64,000 nt of DNA from Taibaiella koreensis (GTDB taxonomy: Bacteria; Bacteroidota; Bacteroidia; Chitinophagales; Chitinophagaceae): NCBI RefSeq assembly GCF_003545715.1, contig NZ_QVNU01000001.1:1481962-1545961 (forward strand). Direction: 5' to 3'. The notes under the pieces are model-generated. The model saw only the letters and a list, made by a program, of their open reading frames with translations, was not told the origin of the DNA and made no database searches. The first letter of the stretch is position 1. Every line of letters starts with the position of its first letter. Shown one piece after another: positions 18,492-26,855 of this stretch. A program made the position numbers and the translations under genes.

Positions 18492-20759
18492 TTAATGTAT
18501 GAGGGTTACGTCGCCCTTGCGATAATACTTTACTTCTTTGGCGCCGCCCAGGAAGCTTAGCTCATACATATAAGTGCCCGCATCAGCCGGTTGTCCACCC
18601 GGGTATGTCCCGTTCCAGCCGCCCGAGGGATCGGCACTGCTGTAGACCCTGCTGCCGTAGCGGTTATAGATATTGAACACATATTGCCGCACGGGACAGC
18701 CGCTGGCGATCACGGGATGCAGCACATCGTTGAGGCCGTCGGCATTGGGCGAAAAGGCATTGGGCATATTCACTACACAGGCGCATATCTGTCCGGTGAT
18801 CTTCAGGGTATCGGCGCCGGTACAGGTATTGTCGGTGACCTGCACCCAGTAGATGCCGGTATCCGAAACCGGTAGCTGTGGCGCATGGCTGCCGTCGGAC
18901 CAGAGGATAGCTGCACCAGAGGGTGCATTGGCCTGCAGCGTTACGGTTGTATGGACAGCTTCTTCCAAGCATAGCGTGATGTCGTCTCCGAGCGCCTGCC
19001 TGACATCAGTCACATTCACCTTAATACTATCGCTTACGGTGCAGCCCTGCGCTATTACACTTACCCAATACTGGCCGGTCTCCGATACGGTGTAACGGCT
19101 GCCGTTACTGCCGTCCTGCCAACGGTAATTCCCGCCGGGAACGGTAGCGTTAAGTGTCAGCGTATTGCCGCCACAGAGCAGGGTGTCGTTGCCAAGTGTC
19201 AGCGGAATATCAGACCCGGGGCTTACGATAAAAGTATCGATAAGCGGATGGCAGCTATCGCGGCATAACACCCAATAAGTACCGGTGGCGCCTACACTAA
19301 GGCTGCTACCGGTGCTGCCATCGCTCCAGGTGTAGGCATCATAGCCGGAAGGGGCCGTCAGGGTTGCCGGTTCCGGAATGCCGTTAAGCCGACATACGAT
19401 CGTATCTTCCCTGGTATAAGTGGTATCCGGTGGAAAAGCATAAACCACTTCGGGCGGAAGAGAAGATACAGGTGCGCCGTAAGCAAAGCCGGAATAGTGA
19501 AAATTGCAGGCAGTGCCAGCGAGATCAGGCTGCCCGATTATCCAAAGCGAATCGGACATGGAGAAAGGTGTGATCATGTAGATCTTGCCGTCGTACAAGC
19601 GCATACAGGCCCATGGCGGCGATGCCTGGCTGATGGAGATCTGGGTCCCGGCAATCACGGTTGAATCGTGCGCCGAGATGTCATATTGCAGCAGCGAAGC
19701 GGGGCCGAAAATATCCACCGGATCGGGCTTCACCACGTAAAGCCGGCTGTTGTTCTGGGAAAAAGCCACGGAATAGGCATCCAGCGACTGACCTACCTGT
19801 ACGGCATCGCTTACCTGTCCGGTTCCGGGATCGAAACGCGACAGCAGCACACCGGTGGTGGGGCCGGCGCCCATGCCGGAAGAGCAGCTTGTAATGGCCA
19901 GCAATTTCCGGTCTGGCGATACGGCCATGGCACCCACACGATAAGCACCCGGGCCCGCGGGACCCTGTATCTGCGCACCGGCGGTAGTGATCACAGGATT
20001 GGGATCCACGCCGTTGCGCGTAATGTGGAAAGCCCTGAATACGGGATTGAGAAAGTCGTGCACCATCAGCCATATATCGCAGTTGTCACCGGGAACGGCG
20101 ATCATGCTTTCGCTCAACGGCTCCACGCCGCCCAGGGGAATATTTTTCTGACCCGGTACAACACCCCCGAGCCCCCCGTCGAGCGACATGTCCACCACGG
20201 AGTAGAAAAGAAAGGTTGTCGGTGGTGGCGGATTGCCCGTAAGCCACGAGGTGGGGCCGCACAACGAAAACACATAGTATTTGCCGGGCTGGTTAATAAA
20301 GGGAACAATACACACGCCCTGATTGGTGCTGCCGCTGCCCCCGCTTTGCTCCCAACTGCCCATCCATTGTGTATTGCCAAACAATGTATCGCCATTGAGC
20401 ATAATATTGAAGCTGGCGTTCCAGCAGGTGCGCCCGTTGGAATAGAACAACAATGTACCCGTGACCGGATCGGCCACGGAAGCAATACCTTCGTCAAAAG
20501 AGAACATGCTTGCCGGCGTCATGGTCAGCGGAAGGGTATTAAAGTTGAGGGCGCAAGGCGGGTTGTCTATATTGAGCGTCCATACGCTGTTGGCTTTGAG
20601 AAAGCCGGGTCGTTGGTTATAGCTTTGGCTGTGACCCAATGCGGGTAAAAAGCAGCAGAATAATGCCGGCAGCAACCTGATTAAGATACCGGTTATCCAG
20701 GAGTTCAGGCTTCGCGCATACAGGCCCGGTGTACGGGAGGAAGGGTGGTAGTATTGCAT
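18492..20759 (-). CDS. T9SS type B (gliding-motility-associated) protein
   Basis: 755 residues. The N-terminus is long before a hydrophobic signal core (ILIRLLPALFCCFLPALGHSQ). The propeller-like N-terminal domain has the same landmarks as its neighbours (LLFYSNGRTCWNASFNIMLN, YSVVDMSLDGGLGGVVPG, AVSPDRKLLAITSC). Three short Ig-like or gingipain-type repeats follow, each containing a phrase like YTWSDGSTGSSLSVGATGTY. The last 90 residues are a type B sorting domain (MPNAFSPNADGLNDVLHP, IYNRYGSRVY). It is first in a two-gene transcript with the paralog at 15832. The 5' leader is about 95 nt. Surface adhesion or gliding is a guess from family habit. Confidence 0.85.
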   Translation of the reverse strand: MQYYHPSSRTPGLYARSLNSWITGILIRLLPALFCCFLPALGHSQSYNQRPGFLKANSVWTLNIDNPPCALNFNTLPLTMTPASMFSFDEGIASVADPVTGTLLFYSNGRTCWNASFNIMLNGDTLFGNTQWMGSWEQSGGSGSTNQGVCIVPFINQPGKYYVFSLCGPTSWLTGNPPPPTTFLFYSVVDMSLDGGLGGVVPGQKNIPLGGVEPLSESMIAVPGDNCDIWLMVHDFLNPVFRAFHITRNGVDPNPVITTAGAQIQGPAGPGAYRVGAMAVSPDRKLLAITSCSSGMGAGPTTGVLLSRFDPGTGQVSDAVQVGQSLDAYSVAFSQNNSRLYVVKPDPVDIFGPASLLQYDISAHDSTVIAGTQISISQASPPWACMRLYDGKIYMITPFSMSDSLWIIGQPDLAGTACNFHYSGFAYGAPVSSLPPEVVYAFPPDTTYTREDTIVCRLNGIPEPATLTAPSGYDAYTWSDGSTGSSLSVGATGTYWVLCRDSCHPLIDTFIVSPGSDIPLTLGNDTLLCGGNTLTLNATVPGGNYRWQDGSNGSRYTVSETGQYWVSVIAQGCTVSDSIKVNVTDVRQALGDDITLCLEEAVHTTVTLQANAPSGAAILWSDGSHAPQLPVSDTGIYWVQVTDNTCTGADTLKITGQICACVVNMPNAFSPNADGLNDVLHPVIASGCPVRQYVFNIYNRYGSRVYSSADPSGGWNGTYPGGQPADAGTYMYELSFLGGAKEVKYYRKGDVTLIH

Positions 20760-20783
20760 AGTGTCATGAGATTGCCGCTAAGG

Positions 20784-20797
20784 GCATTATATAATGC
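20784..20797. promoter_or_regulatory. perfect palindrome in the leader of the type B gene
   Basis: GCATTATATAATGC reads the same on both strands and lies between the predicted start of transcription and the ATG at 20759. It could be an operator or chance. Confidence 0.3.
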
Positions 20798-20855
20798 TTA
20801 AATTGCTTACGCCTTCAAATGGGGCCTGGTAGTGGTGTTTGGGCAGGAGGTACTA

Positions 20856-20863
20856 CAAATCTA
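20856..20863 (-). promoter_or_regulatory. -7 box of the type B gene at 20759
   Basis: On the minus strand TAGATTTG is a perfect TAnnTTTG match. The surrounding phrase TTAGATTTGTAG is repeated at the promoter of the gene at 25322. Confidence 0.5.
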
Positions 20864-20900
20864 ATTCAAGAGACAGGATAATGCTTCACCGGGTATAGGG

Positions 20901-20942
20901 ATGAAAGCATCCATTTCCCGGAAAATGAATGAAAACATCCAT
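20901..20942 (+). repeat. direct repeat upstream of the kinase promoter
   Basis: ATGAAAGCATCCAT (20901-20914) and ATGAAAACATCCAT (20929-20942) differ at one base and have a 28-nt period. They lie 33 nt before the -7 box of the kinase gene and could be a regulator binding site. Confidence 0.4.
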
Positions 20943-20975
20943 GCCGCCGCTGCGCTACCTCGCCGGGGATCGTCG

Positions 20976-20983
20976 TACTTTTG
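20976..20983 (+). promoter_or_regulatory. -7 box directly before the kinase start codon
   Basis: TACTTTTG matches TAnnTTTG perfectly and ends only six bases before the ATG at 20990, so the transcript would have almost no leader. Confidence 0.45.
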
Positions 20984-20989
20984 AAAAAA

Positions 20990-22972
20990 ATGAAGAAGCG
21001 CTTTTACGGGCTGTGGACCGGTAAGCCGGTAGCGATCTTATGGGTTGTGGTGCTGTGCTGTGCCTGCCACCAAAGCCTCCATGCGCAGCAGGAATACCGG
21101 AAAGTAAGCGACTCGGCAGCGATCGCTTCACTGATACGGACATCCATGCAGATCCAGTTTCACTTCCCCGACAGTGCCCTGGCTTTGTCCCGGGAGGCTT
21201 TGTCGCTCAGCAGGCAAGCGCAGAACAACCGCTATATCATGCGGGCGCTGATAGCGGTTGGGGCCTGTCTGCACAATGTTAAAGCCGATTATCCCGCAGC
21301 AAAGGTCTATTTCCTGGAAGCGCTCGCTTATGTAGGAAAAGTGCCTGCGGAAGGCCGGGTGCTGACTCGCTTATACAACAACCTGGGCAATGCCTACATG
21401 GCCGAGAACAAATACGATACCGCCGTTCAGTACTACTTCAAATCGCTGGACGTGCTGAAAAAGGAAAAGAAAGCAGATACGCAATCCCTGATGCTCAGTT
21501 ATGGCGGCGTTGGCAGCGCTTTTGCCGAAATGGCTAAGCTGAGGCTGGCCTTGCATTATCTCGGGCTACTGGAACAGCTTGCTCTTAAGGTGGGCGACAC
21601 TGGCCTGGTAGCTGCGGCATATACCGGTATGGGTAATGCCTATGGCAACCAGAAGACGGCCGAAGGTATTGACTCGGCGGCAAAATATTTCCGGAAGTCT
21701 TTGCCGCTGTACTTGTCCTTAGGACGCAAAGGCTATGCTTTTATGACCTATCTCAGCCTGGGGCAGGCCAGTGTGGACAAGGGGCAGCTGGAACTGGCAA
21801 AACGTTACTACGATTCGGCGCTGGTGCTGGACCGTGATCAGGCATTCAGCAACCCCGACTTTTTTAAGGGGGTAGGAGGGCTTGAATATAAAGCAGGACA
21901 TTACAGGGAGTCAATACCTTATCTCAAAAAAGCCCTGCTGCTCAGCAAGGAAAGCGGTTCCCGTCAGAACCGGCTCGATATACTGGAGTACCTCACGGGT
22001 GTTTATAAGGAGCTGGCCGATTACAGGCAGGCATTTGCGTACCAGAGTGATTATGTGCGGCTGCGCGACAGCGCTTTGAACGAGGAAATGGTTCACGCCA
22101 TCAGCCAGCTGGAGGTCAGGTACCGCACTTCGGAAAAGGACAGGGAGCTGGTGGCAAGCAAGCTTCAGCTAGCCCTCGCGCAGGCGCGGTTAAGCCGTAA
22201 CCAAAGCTTGTTTATAGGCATTGTTGCTGCTGTGCTGGTGATCATCGTCTCGATGGTGATCGTGTTCCAGAAGCAAAGGCTGCAGCTGCAGAAGGCCAAA
22301 GTTTCGGAGCAGGAGCAAAGGGTTGAACAACTTAAAGCCGTAATTGACGGGGAGGAAAGGGAACGCAGCAGGATCGGGCGGCAATTGCATGATGATATTA
22401 TGGTAGAGCTTTCGATTGTGAAAATGGGCCTGAATGCCCTGCCGATCCAGTATCCCGATGTGAAACATTCGGGCAGCTATACCAACCTGGTGCAACAGCT
22501 CGACCATACCAGCCGGAAGCTGAGGCAATCGGCGCACAACCTGATGCCGGATGCTCTGCTCACGGAGGGCCTGGTGCCGGCCATCAGCTATTTCTGCAAC
22601 AATATTATCCGGATGACAGGACTGCGTATCCATTTCCAGCACTATGGTCATATTCCGCGGCTGTCGCCCGATATGGAGATCAGTATTTATCGTATCGTGC
22701 AGGAGCTAGTGCAGAATACGATCAAGCATGCCAAGGCGACGAATACGTTGGTGCAGCTGAATTGCAGGGAGCATATCCTGAGCATTACGGTAGAAGACGA
22801 CGGCATCGGTTTCCTGCCCGGGCACGATACAACGGAAAATAAAATGGGCCTGAAGAGTATACAGACACGACTGAAAGCGCTCAACGGTATGATCGATATC
22901 CATGCCTGCGATCCCCATGGTACGTCGGTCAATGTCTCCCTCACGATTCCGGCGCCGGATGAAAAAATATAA
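20990..22972 (+). CDS. TPR-containing sensor histidine kinase (NarL-partner type)
   Basis: 660 residues. The start at 20990 begins a signal-like segment (MKKRFYGLWTG..., VAILWVVVLCCACHQS). Residues 35-390 are tetratricopeptide repeats (for example RLYNNLGNAYMAENKYDTAV), expected in the periplasm. A single membrane helix spans about residues 407-427 and a coiled coil follows. The dimerisation region is of the HisKA_3 type with phospho-acceptor H467 in RIGRQLHDDI. The ATPase domain has an N box (IVQELVQNTIKHAKATN) and a DDGIGF loop. The gene pairs with the response regulator four bases downstream. It is paralogous to the kinase at 32063. The stimulus is unknown. Confidence 0.88.
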   Translation: MKKRFYGLWTGKPVAILWVVVLCCACHQSLHAQQEYRKVSDSAAIASLIRTSMQIQFHFPDSALALSREALSLSRQAQNNRYIMRALIAVGACLHNVKADYPAAKVYFLEALAYVGKVPAEGRVLTRLYNNLGNAYMAENKYDTAVQYYFKSLDVLKKEKKADTQSLMLSYGGVGSAFAEMAKLRLALHYLGLLEQLALKVGDTGLVAAAYTGMGNAYGNQKTAEGIDSAAKYFRKSLPLYLSLGRKGYAFMTYLSLGQASVDKGQLELAKRYYDSALVLDRDQAFSNPDFFKGVGGLEYKAGHYRESIPYLKKALLLSKESGSRQNRLDILEYLTGVYKELADYRQAFAYQSDYVRLRDSALNEEMVHAISQLEVRYRTSEKDRELVASKLQLALAQARLSRNQSLFIGIVAAVLVIIVSMVIVFQKQRLQLQKAKVSEQEQRVEQLKAVIDGEERERSRIGRQLHDDIMVELSIVKMGLNALPIQYPDVKHSGSYTNLVQQLDHTSRKLRQSAHNLMPDALLTEGLVPAISYFCNNIIRMTGLRIHFQHYGHIPRLSPDMEISIYRIVQELVQNTIKHAKATNTLVQLNCREHILSITVEDDGIGFLPGHDTTENKMGLKSIQTRLKALNGMIDIHACDPHGTSVNVSLTIPAPDEKI

Positions 22973-22975
22973 GCT

Positions 22976-23626
22976 ATGAAAAATATCCATATTGCTATCG
23001 CCGACGATCATCCTATGGTGATCAGTGGCCTGATCGCGCTCCTGCAGCCTTACCGGCATATACTGGTGCTTACCACACATACCAATGCCGCTCAGTTGAT
23101 GGAAGGGCTCGATTACTACAGGCCCGATGTGTTGTTACTGGACATTCTGTTGCCCGATCGCTCGGGGAAGGACCTGGCGCCGGAACTGAGAGAGAAATAC
23201 CCCGATATGAAAATACTGGTGCTCACCAGCTTGGATGCACCCTCAATGGTAACTACTATGATGCGGCGCGGTTGTACGGGTTACCTGCTCAAGGGGGCCG
23301 AGCCGGAGACACTGCTGGAAGCCATTGAGACTGTATCCGAAGGCAAAGAATACATAGATGCTTCGCTTAAGGAGCAACTGATGCAGAATATGCTGCACTT
23401 TAAGCAACAGTCACAAACCAAAGGAATTGTTCCGGAGCTGACCCAGCGCGAAAAGGAAGTGCTCGGGCTCATCGCCGCCGAATATACCACGCGGGAGATC
23501 GCGGAGAAATTATTTGTCAGCTATCATACGGCGGAAAATCACCGGAACAACCTGATCCAGAAGCTTGATGTGAAAAATACCGTCGGGCTGATCAGGGTGG
23601 CGATCCAGCTGGGTCTGGTGAAGTGA
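22976..23626 (+). CDS. NarL/FixJ-type response regulator
   Basis: 216 residues. The receiver domain has the acidic pair D10-D11, the phosphorylation site D56 (LLLDILLPD), a conserved T/S and K (LVLTS, YLLKG). The output domain is a LuxR-type helix-turn-helix (ELTQREKEVLGLIAAEYTT, HTAENHRNNLIQKL). It starts three bases after the kinase stop, so the two are co-transcribed and form a cognate pair. Targets are unknown; the T9SS genes on both sides are natural candidates, and this is inference. A strong terminator follows. Confidence 0.92.
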   Translation: MKNIHIAIADDHPMVISGLIALLQPYRHILVLTTHTNAAQLMEGLDYYRPDVLLLDILLPDRSGKDLAPELREKYPDMKILVLTSLDAPSMVTTMMRRGCTGYLLKGAEPETLLEAIETVSEGKEYIDASLKEQLMQNMLHFKQQSQTKGIVPELTQREKEVLGLIAAEYTTREIAEKLFVSYHTAENHRNNLIQKLDVKNTVGLIRVAIQLGLVK

Positions 23627-23642
23627 ACCGATGCCGGAAGGG

Positions 23643-23693
23643 AAGGGCTGTCTCCTGCATTTGACAATGCAAATAGAGGAGACAGCCCTTTTA
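23643..23693. terminator. bidirectional terminator between convergent genes
   Basis: AAGGGCTGTCTCCT (23643-23656) pairs perfectly with AGGAGACAGCCCTT (23677-23690), with a nested ATTTG/CAAAT pairing inside the loop. T runs occur on both strands, so it serves the regulator gene and the T9SS gene ending at 23715. Confidence 0.85.
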
Positions 23694-23714
23694 ATGTATG
23701 TTTATTTTGTAAGT

Positions 23715-25322
23715 TTACCGGCTTGCCCGGCTCACTTTAGTCTTGAAATCGATACCCGCTTCTGCTGAATGGATATGCAGCATATACAGGCCGTTGGGAA
23801 AGCGGCTAGTGAAAATGCGCAGCGGGGCGCCGGCTTCACAGTACCGGTTATCTGTATAGACGATCTTGCCGTCCAGCCCGGTTATCGTTAGCTCATATCG
23901 ACCCCTTGCCGGGATACCAATGTCCAGGAAATCGCCGAAAGGATTAGGGTATATGGAGGGTACATCCGATGGCACCGGGCCGGCAAGCTCGGCTGTGGCC
24001 TTAAAGGTTACGCTGGGCCAGAGTTTGCTCTTGTAACGCATAAAGGTAGCGCCGCTCCATTGTGAGAAAGCGGCGTACAAGCCGTTGACACCGCTGCTCA
24101 GGTTCTGGCCTGAAAAGGAAAGCGTGCTGACCGATAAGCTGGGCACGTAATCGATAAAACAATAGGTGTTGGGTATCGTATCCGGAGGGGTACCGTTGAC
24201 ATCTCGCATTTTTTTGCTGAGGTACCGGCCGTTGTTGCCCGTTGAGCCGTAGGCCACAGACATATGCCGCGACATCCAGCCGATCTGGAGCTCCGAGGCA
24301 TCGGGGGTATAGCTGAGTACCGGTAGCGATAGGATATTGTTATAGGGTATAGGCGTGGTTGTGTAACGGTGCACGGTCTTTGAATAGGGGCTGGTCGCGG
24401 TAGCCCTGTTCATGATCAATGCCCGGATATTTTCAGTGGTGCCGCCGGTGGTATGCTCTACATCGCCGAAGACGACCGCCCATTTCTTAAATGTATATTT
24501 ATCCGGACAGTCGATGCGCGGTGCATCGATGCTGAAAGTAGGCGGTGAGGTATAGCTGCCTTCCGTGGCAGGTATTGCTGTAGCCGTAGTGACAATATTA
24601 TCGAAGGGCAGACTGATCACACGGATCACCCCCGGGTTGTTGCGGGCGCAGAGATAAATGTTCCTGCCGGCTCCCAGCGCACCTGAATATTGCCCCAGGC
24701 TTACATCAGGAGCGAAATAGCCGCTCAGGCCCGGTACAGTATACCGGGGTCCGAATACCGCATCATACCGGGCGGCTCTCACATATACGCCGGAGTCAGG
24801 CTTGGCCCAGGTGATTACAAGTCCCATATCTTCAATATTGGCGTCTACATTCACCCCGCCGCAATAATAGCTTGGACTGGCAAGCCATTGGTCGGTTGCA
24901 ATGGGTGTCAGCACGCCGGAAACTATCTTGTAGGTATTGTAAAAGTACCCCAGGGTAGCCCTGAAATAAGCCGCCAGTACTTTAACCGTGTCGTGATCGG
25001 TATAGAGGGCCACATCGATATCGCAGCCGGTAAGCGGCACATTGCCCTGGTTAATGAGCGCGCCGGAAGGATCGGTGACCCGCCAGGCAATACCGCCTGC
25101 GCTGATGCCATATTGATCGCCCTCATCCCAGCAATGCACATAGAAATTGTTAAGCGCCATACCCATAGTCGCATCGCGGGTTTGTTGCAGACTACTGGCC
25201 CCGGAGTTGTAAGGCGATACAGGTGTTGCGGGTAACGGGAATTCGGGCGTCGTCGCGGGTGCCTGTGCCTGAGCGCCGGCGAGGGTCAGCAAGGTACAGG
25301 CTAATAGCAGTACTTTCTTCAT
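23715..25322 (-). CDS. secreted T9SS type A sorting-domain protein
   Basis: 535 residues with a signal peptide (MKKVLLLACTLLTLAGAQAQ). The 400-residue middle is beta-rich with repeated short strands (YFAPDVSLGQYSGALGAGRN, KKWAVVFGDVEHTTGG) and may be a propeller, but no named family was recognised. The last 80 residues form a type A sorting domain (SIYPNPFGDFLDIG, PNGLYMLHIH). It converges on the regulator gene with a shared terminator. Its promoter carries a perfect inverted repeat (see 25347-25383), which suggests repression or activation by a DNA-binding protein. Confidence 0.8.
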   Translation of the reverse strand: MKKVLLLACTLLTLAGAQAQAPATTPEFPLPATPVSPYNSGASSLQQTRDATMGMALNNFYVHCWDEGDQYGISAGGIAWRVTDPSGALINQGNVPLTGCDIDVALYTDHDTVKVLAAYFRATLGYFYNTYKIVSGVLTPIATDQWLASPSYYCGGVNVDANIEDMGLVITWAKPDSGVYVRAARYDAVFGPRYTVPGLSGYFAPDVSLGQYSGALGAGRNIYLCARNNPGVIRVISLPFDNIVTTATAIPATEGSYTSPPTFSIDAPRIDCPDKYTFKKWAVVFGDVEHTTGGTTENIRALIMNRATATSPYSKTVHRYTTTPIPYNNILSLPVLSYTPDASELQIGWMSRHMSVAYGSTGNNGRYLSKKMRDVNGTPPDTIPNTYCFIDYVPSLSVSTLSFSGQNLSSGVNGLYAAFSQWSGATFMRYKSKLWPSVTFKATAELAGPVPSDVPSIYPNPFGDFLDIGIPARGRYELTITGLDGKIVYTDNRYCEAGAPLRIFTSRFPNGLYMLHIHSAEAGIDFKTKVSRASR

Positions 25323-25346
25323 AGTTGTTGGATGTTTGATGAGCTA

Positions 25347-25383
25347 CAAATCTAACTACAGGTACTGCAGGATCGCTGCAGTA
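25347..25383 (-). promoter_or_regulatory. promoter with operator-like palindrome
   Basis: On the minus strand TAGATTTG (25347-25354) is a perfect -7 box, 25 nt before the ATG. Upstream, where the -33 element should be, lies TACTGCAG-N5-CTGCAGTA (25363-25383), a perfect 8-bp inverted repeat. Confidence 0.5.
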
Positions 25384-25484
25384 GCGGCCAGCGCATTTTC
25401 CGGCACAGGTAGCGCTTATTAAAATATAGTCCGCGTTTTCCTAATCAACCCGGTCTTTACCATATCTATGCTTAACTCTGCAGC

Positions 25485-26780
25485 ATGATCAGGAACATTC
25501 TATGCCTTTTTGCTGTGGTTCTGCTGCTGCAGCCTTGCTATGCACAAAGCCGTCCCGTTAAGCAAAAGCGATCCGGAGTAAGAAAAGAGATTGCCGTCGA
25601 CACAGCCGGAGGGCCTGCGATATCGGCTCCTGCGGAAAACGACGCCAATCGCTATTCCAATAACCAGGTGGCCACAAGCGATAATATTCTGGTCACCCGT
25701 GTAAGGCCGGAGACAGTTCCTCCCGCAGCTATACTGAAGGACGCGCTGATCATCTATGCGACAAACGGCAGCATTCTTTCCTGGGATATGGAACAGAAAA
25801 AGACCAACTGGACTTATAAGGAGAAAGAGGTAGCTGACAATGGTGGTAATCGTTTCAGCGTAGATGGCGCTTTGCTCTATATACCCTTTGTCAACGGAGC
25901 CATCACTGCGCTGGACGCAAACACCGGTAAGACTTTTTGGGCAGATAAGATAGGGCTGGAAAAAAATGAGGCTCTGTTGACAGGGCAGGCCGCCCCAATC
26001 AGCGGTGACAAAGTGTTTATTGCTGCCCGCAATAATAACCTGTATGCTATCGACAAGCGCACCGGCGCTATGGTATGGAACTACCGGCTGGAATATCCAT
26101 ACAATATCTATTCGCCTTTGCTGGTGAACGATGCGCTTTTTATCAATAATGCACCCTATATCTATAAATTCATTGCGGAAAGCGGTCAGGCCATCTGGCA
26201 ACGGGGCTTCAGCAAGGCTATGTACAGCGCGATAGTGAGCGATGGACGTCGTGTTTATGCCGGTGACGAAGATAAAACCCTATACGCGATCAATCCGGCC
26301 GATACTTCCCGTATTGATTGGAAATTCAGCCTTGAAGACGAACAGTTCCACATCGATGAAAACCTGATCGCAGGCGAGGGGGTGCTATACCTGGCCGGTA
26401 AGGCCAATCCCGGCTCCACAGCCTCGTCGGTCTATGCTGTGCGCATGTCGGATGGTAAAAAGCTATGGCGCTCCGATCTGCCGGCGAGCGGGATTGCCGA
26501 TCTGTGCCTGAGCGGTAAGCTCCTTTACGGCTATATAGACGAAACTATTTTTGTTCTGGATGCTGCTACCGGTGAGCAAATGATCATGATACCGACGGAG
26601 GAAGTCCCGGTTTCCAATATTATCGCTGAAGAAGATGGGGAAACCATGCTTTACCTGAGCAATAAAGGGCTGGTCCGGTACAATCATACTAAGGGCACGT
26701 TTGTCACCACACCGATACCAGGCTTACAAACAGTAGCCGACTATAAAGCGATAATTGCCCGGGTAAAGGCAAGCAAATAA
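25485..26780 (+). CDS. secreted PQQ-like beta-propeller repeat protein
   Basis: 431 residues with a signal peptide (MIRNILCLFAVVLLLQPCYAQ). After a basic linker (SRPVKQKRSGVRKE), residues 75-430 contain about seven blades with the PQQ-like phrase pattern: GSILSWDMEQKKTNWTYK, GAITALDANTGKTFWADKIG, NNLYAIDKRTGAMVWNYRLE, KTLYAINPADTSRIDWKFS, SSVYAVRMSDGKKLWRSDLP. These repeats usually form scaffolds (as in BamB) or bind PQQ in dehydrogenases. No catalytic dehydrogenase residues were identified, so a scaffold role is more likely. It stands alone on the plus strand. Confidence 0.8.
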   Translation: MIRNILCLFAVVLLLQPCYAQSRPVKQKRSGVRKEIAVDTAGGPAISAPAENDANRYSNNQVATSDNILVTRVRPETVPPAAILKDALIIYATNGSILSWDMEQKKTNWTYKEKEVADNGGNRFSVDGALLYIPFVNGAITALDANTGKTFWADKIGLEKNEALLTGQAAPISGDKVFIAARNNNLYAIDKRTGAMVWNYRLEYPYNIYSPLLVNDALFINNAPYIYKFIAESGQAIWQRGFSKAMYSAIVSDGRRVYAGDEDKTLYAINPADTSRIDWKFSLEDEQFHIDENLIAGEGVLYLAGKANPGSTASSVYAVRMSDGKKLWRSDLPASGIADLCLSGKLLYGYIDETIFVLDAATGEQMIMIPTEEVPVSNIIAEEDGETMLYLSNKGLVRYNHTKGTFVTTPIPGLQTVADYKAIIARVKASK

Positions 26781-26806
26781 ACAACGCTTTTGTGAAAGCA
26801 ATGGAA

Positions 26807-26828
26807 ACGGCCCGGTCATCCGGGCCGT
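26807..26828. terminator. GC-rich hairpin between convergent genes
   Basis: ACGGCCCGG / CCGGGCCGT around a TCAT loop, between the ends of genes at 26780 and 26856. There is no clear T run, so it may act as a weak or bidirectional terminator. Confidence 0.55.
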
Positions 26829-26855
26829 CGGTGCATTAAGGGTAAGAGGCGGTCG

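Noticed and set aside
19668-20648. 326-codon open frame antisense to the type B gene
   Set aside because: Shadow of the minus-strand gene; no signal, no domain, repetitive low-quality translation.
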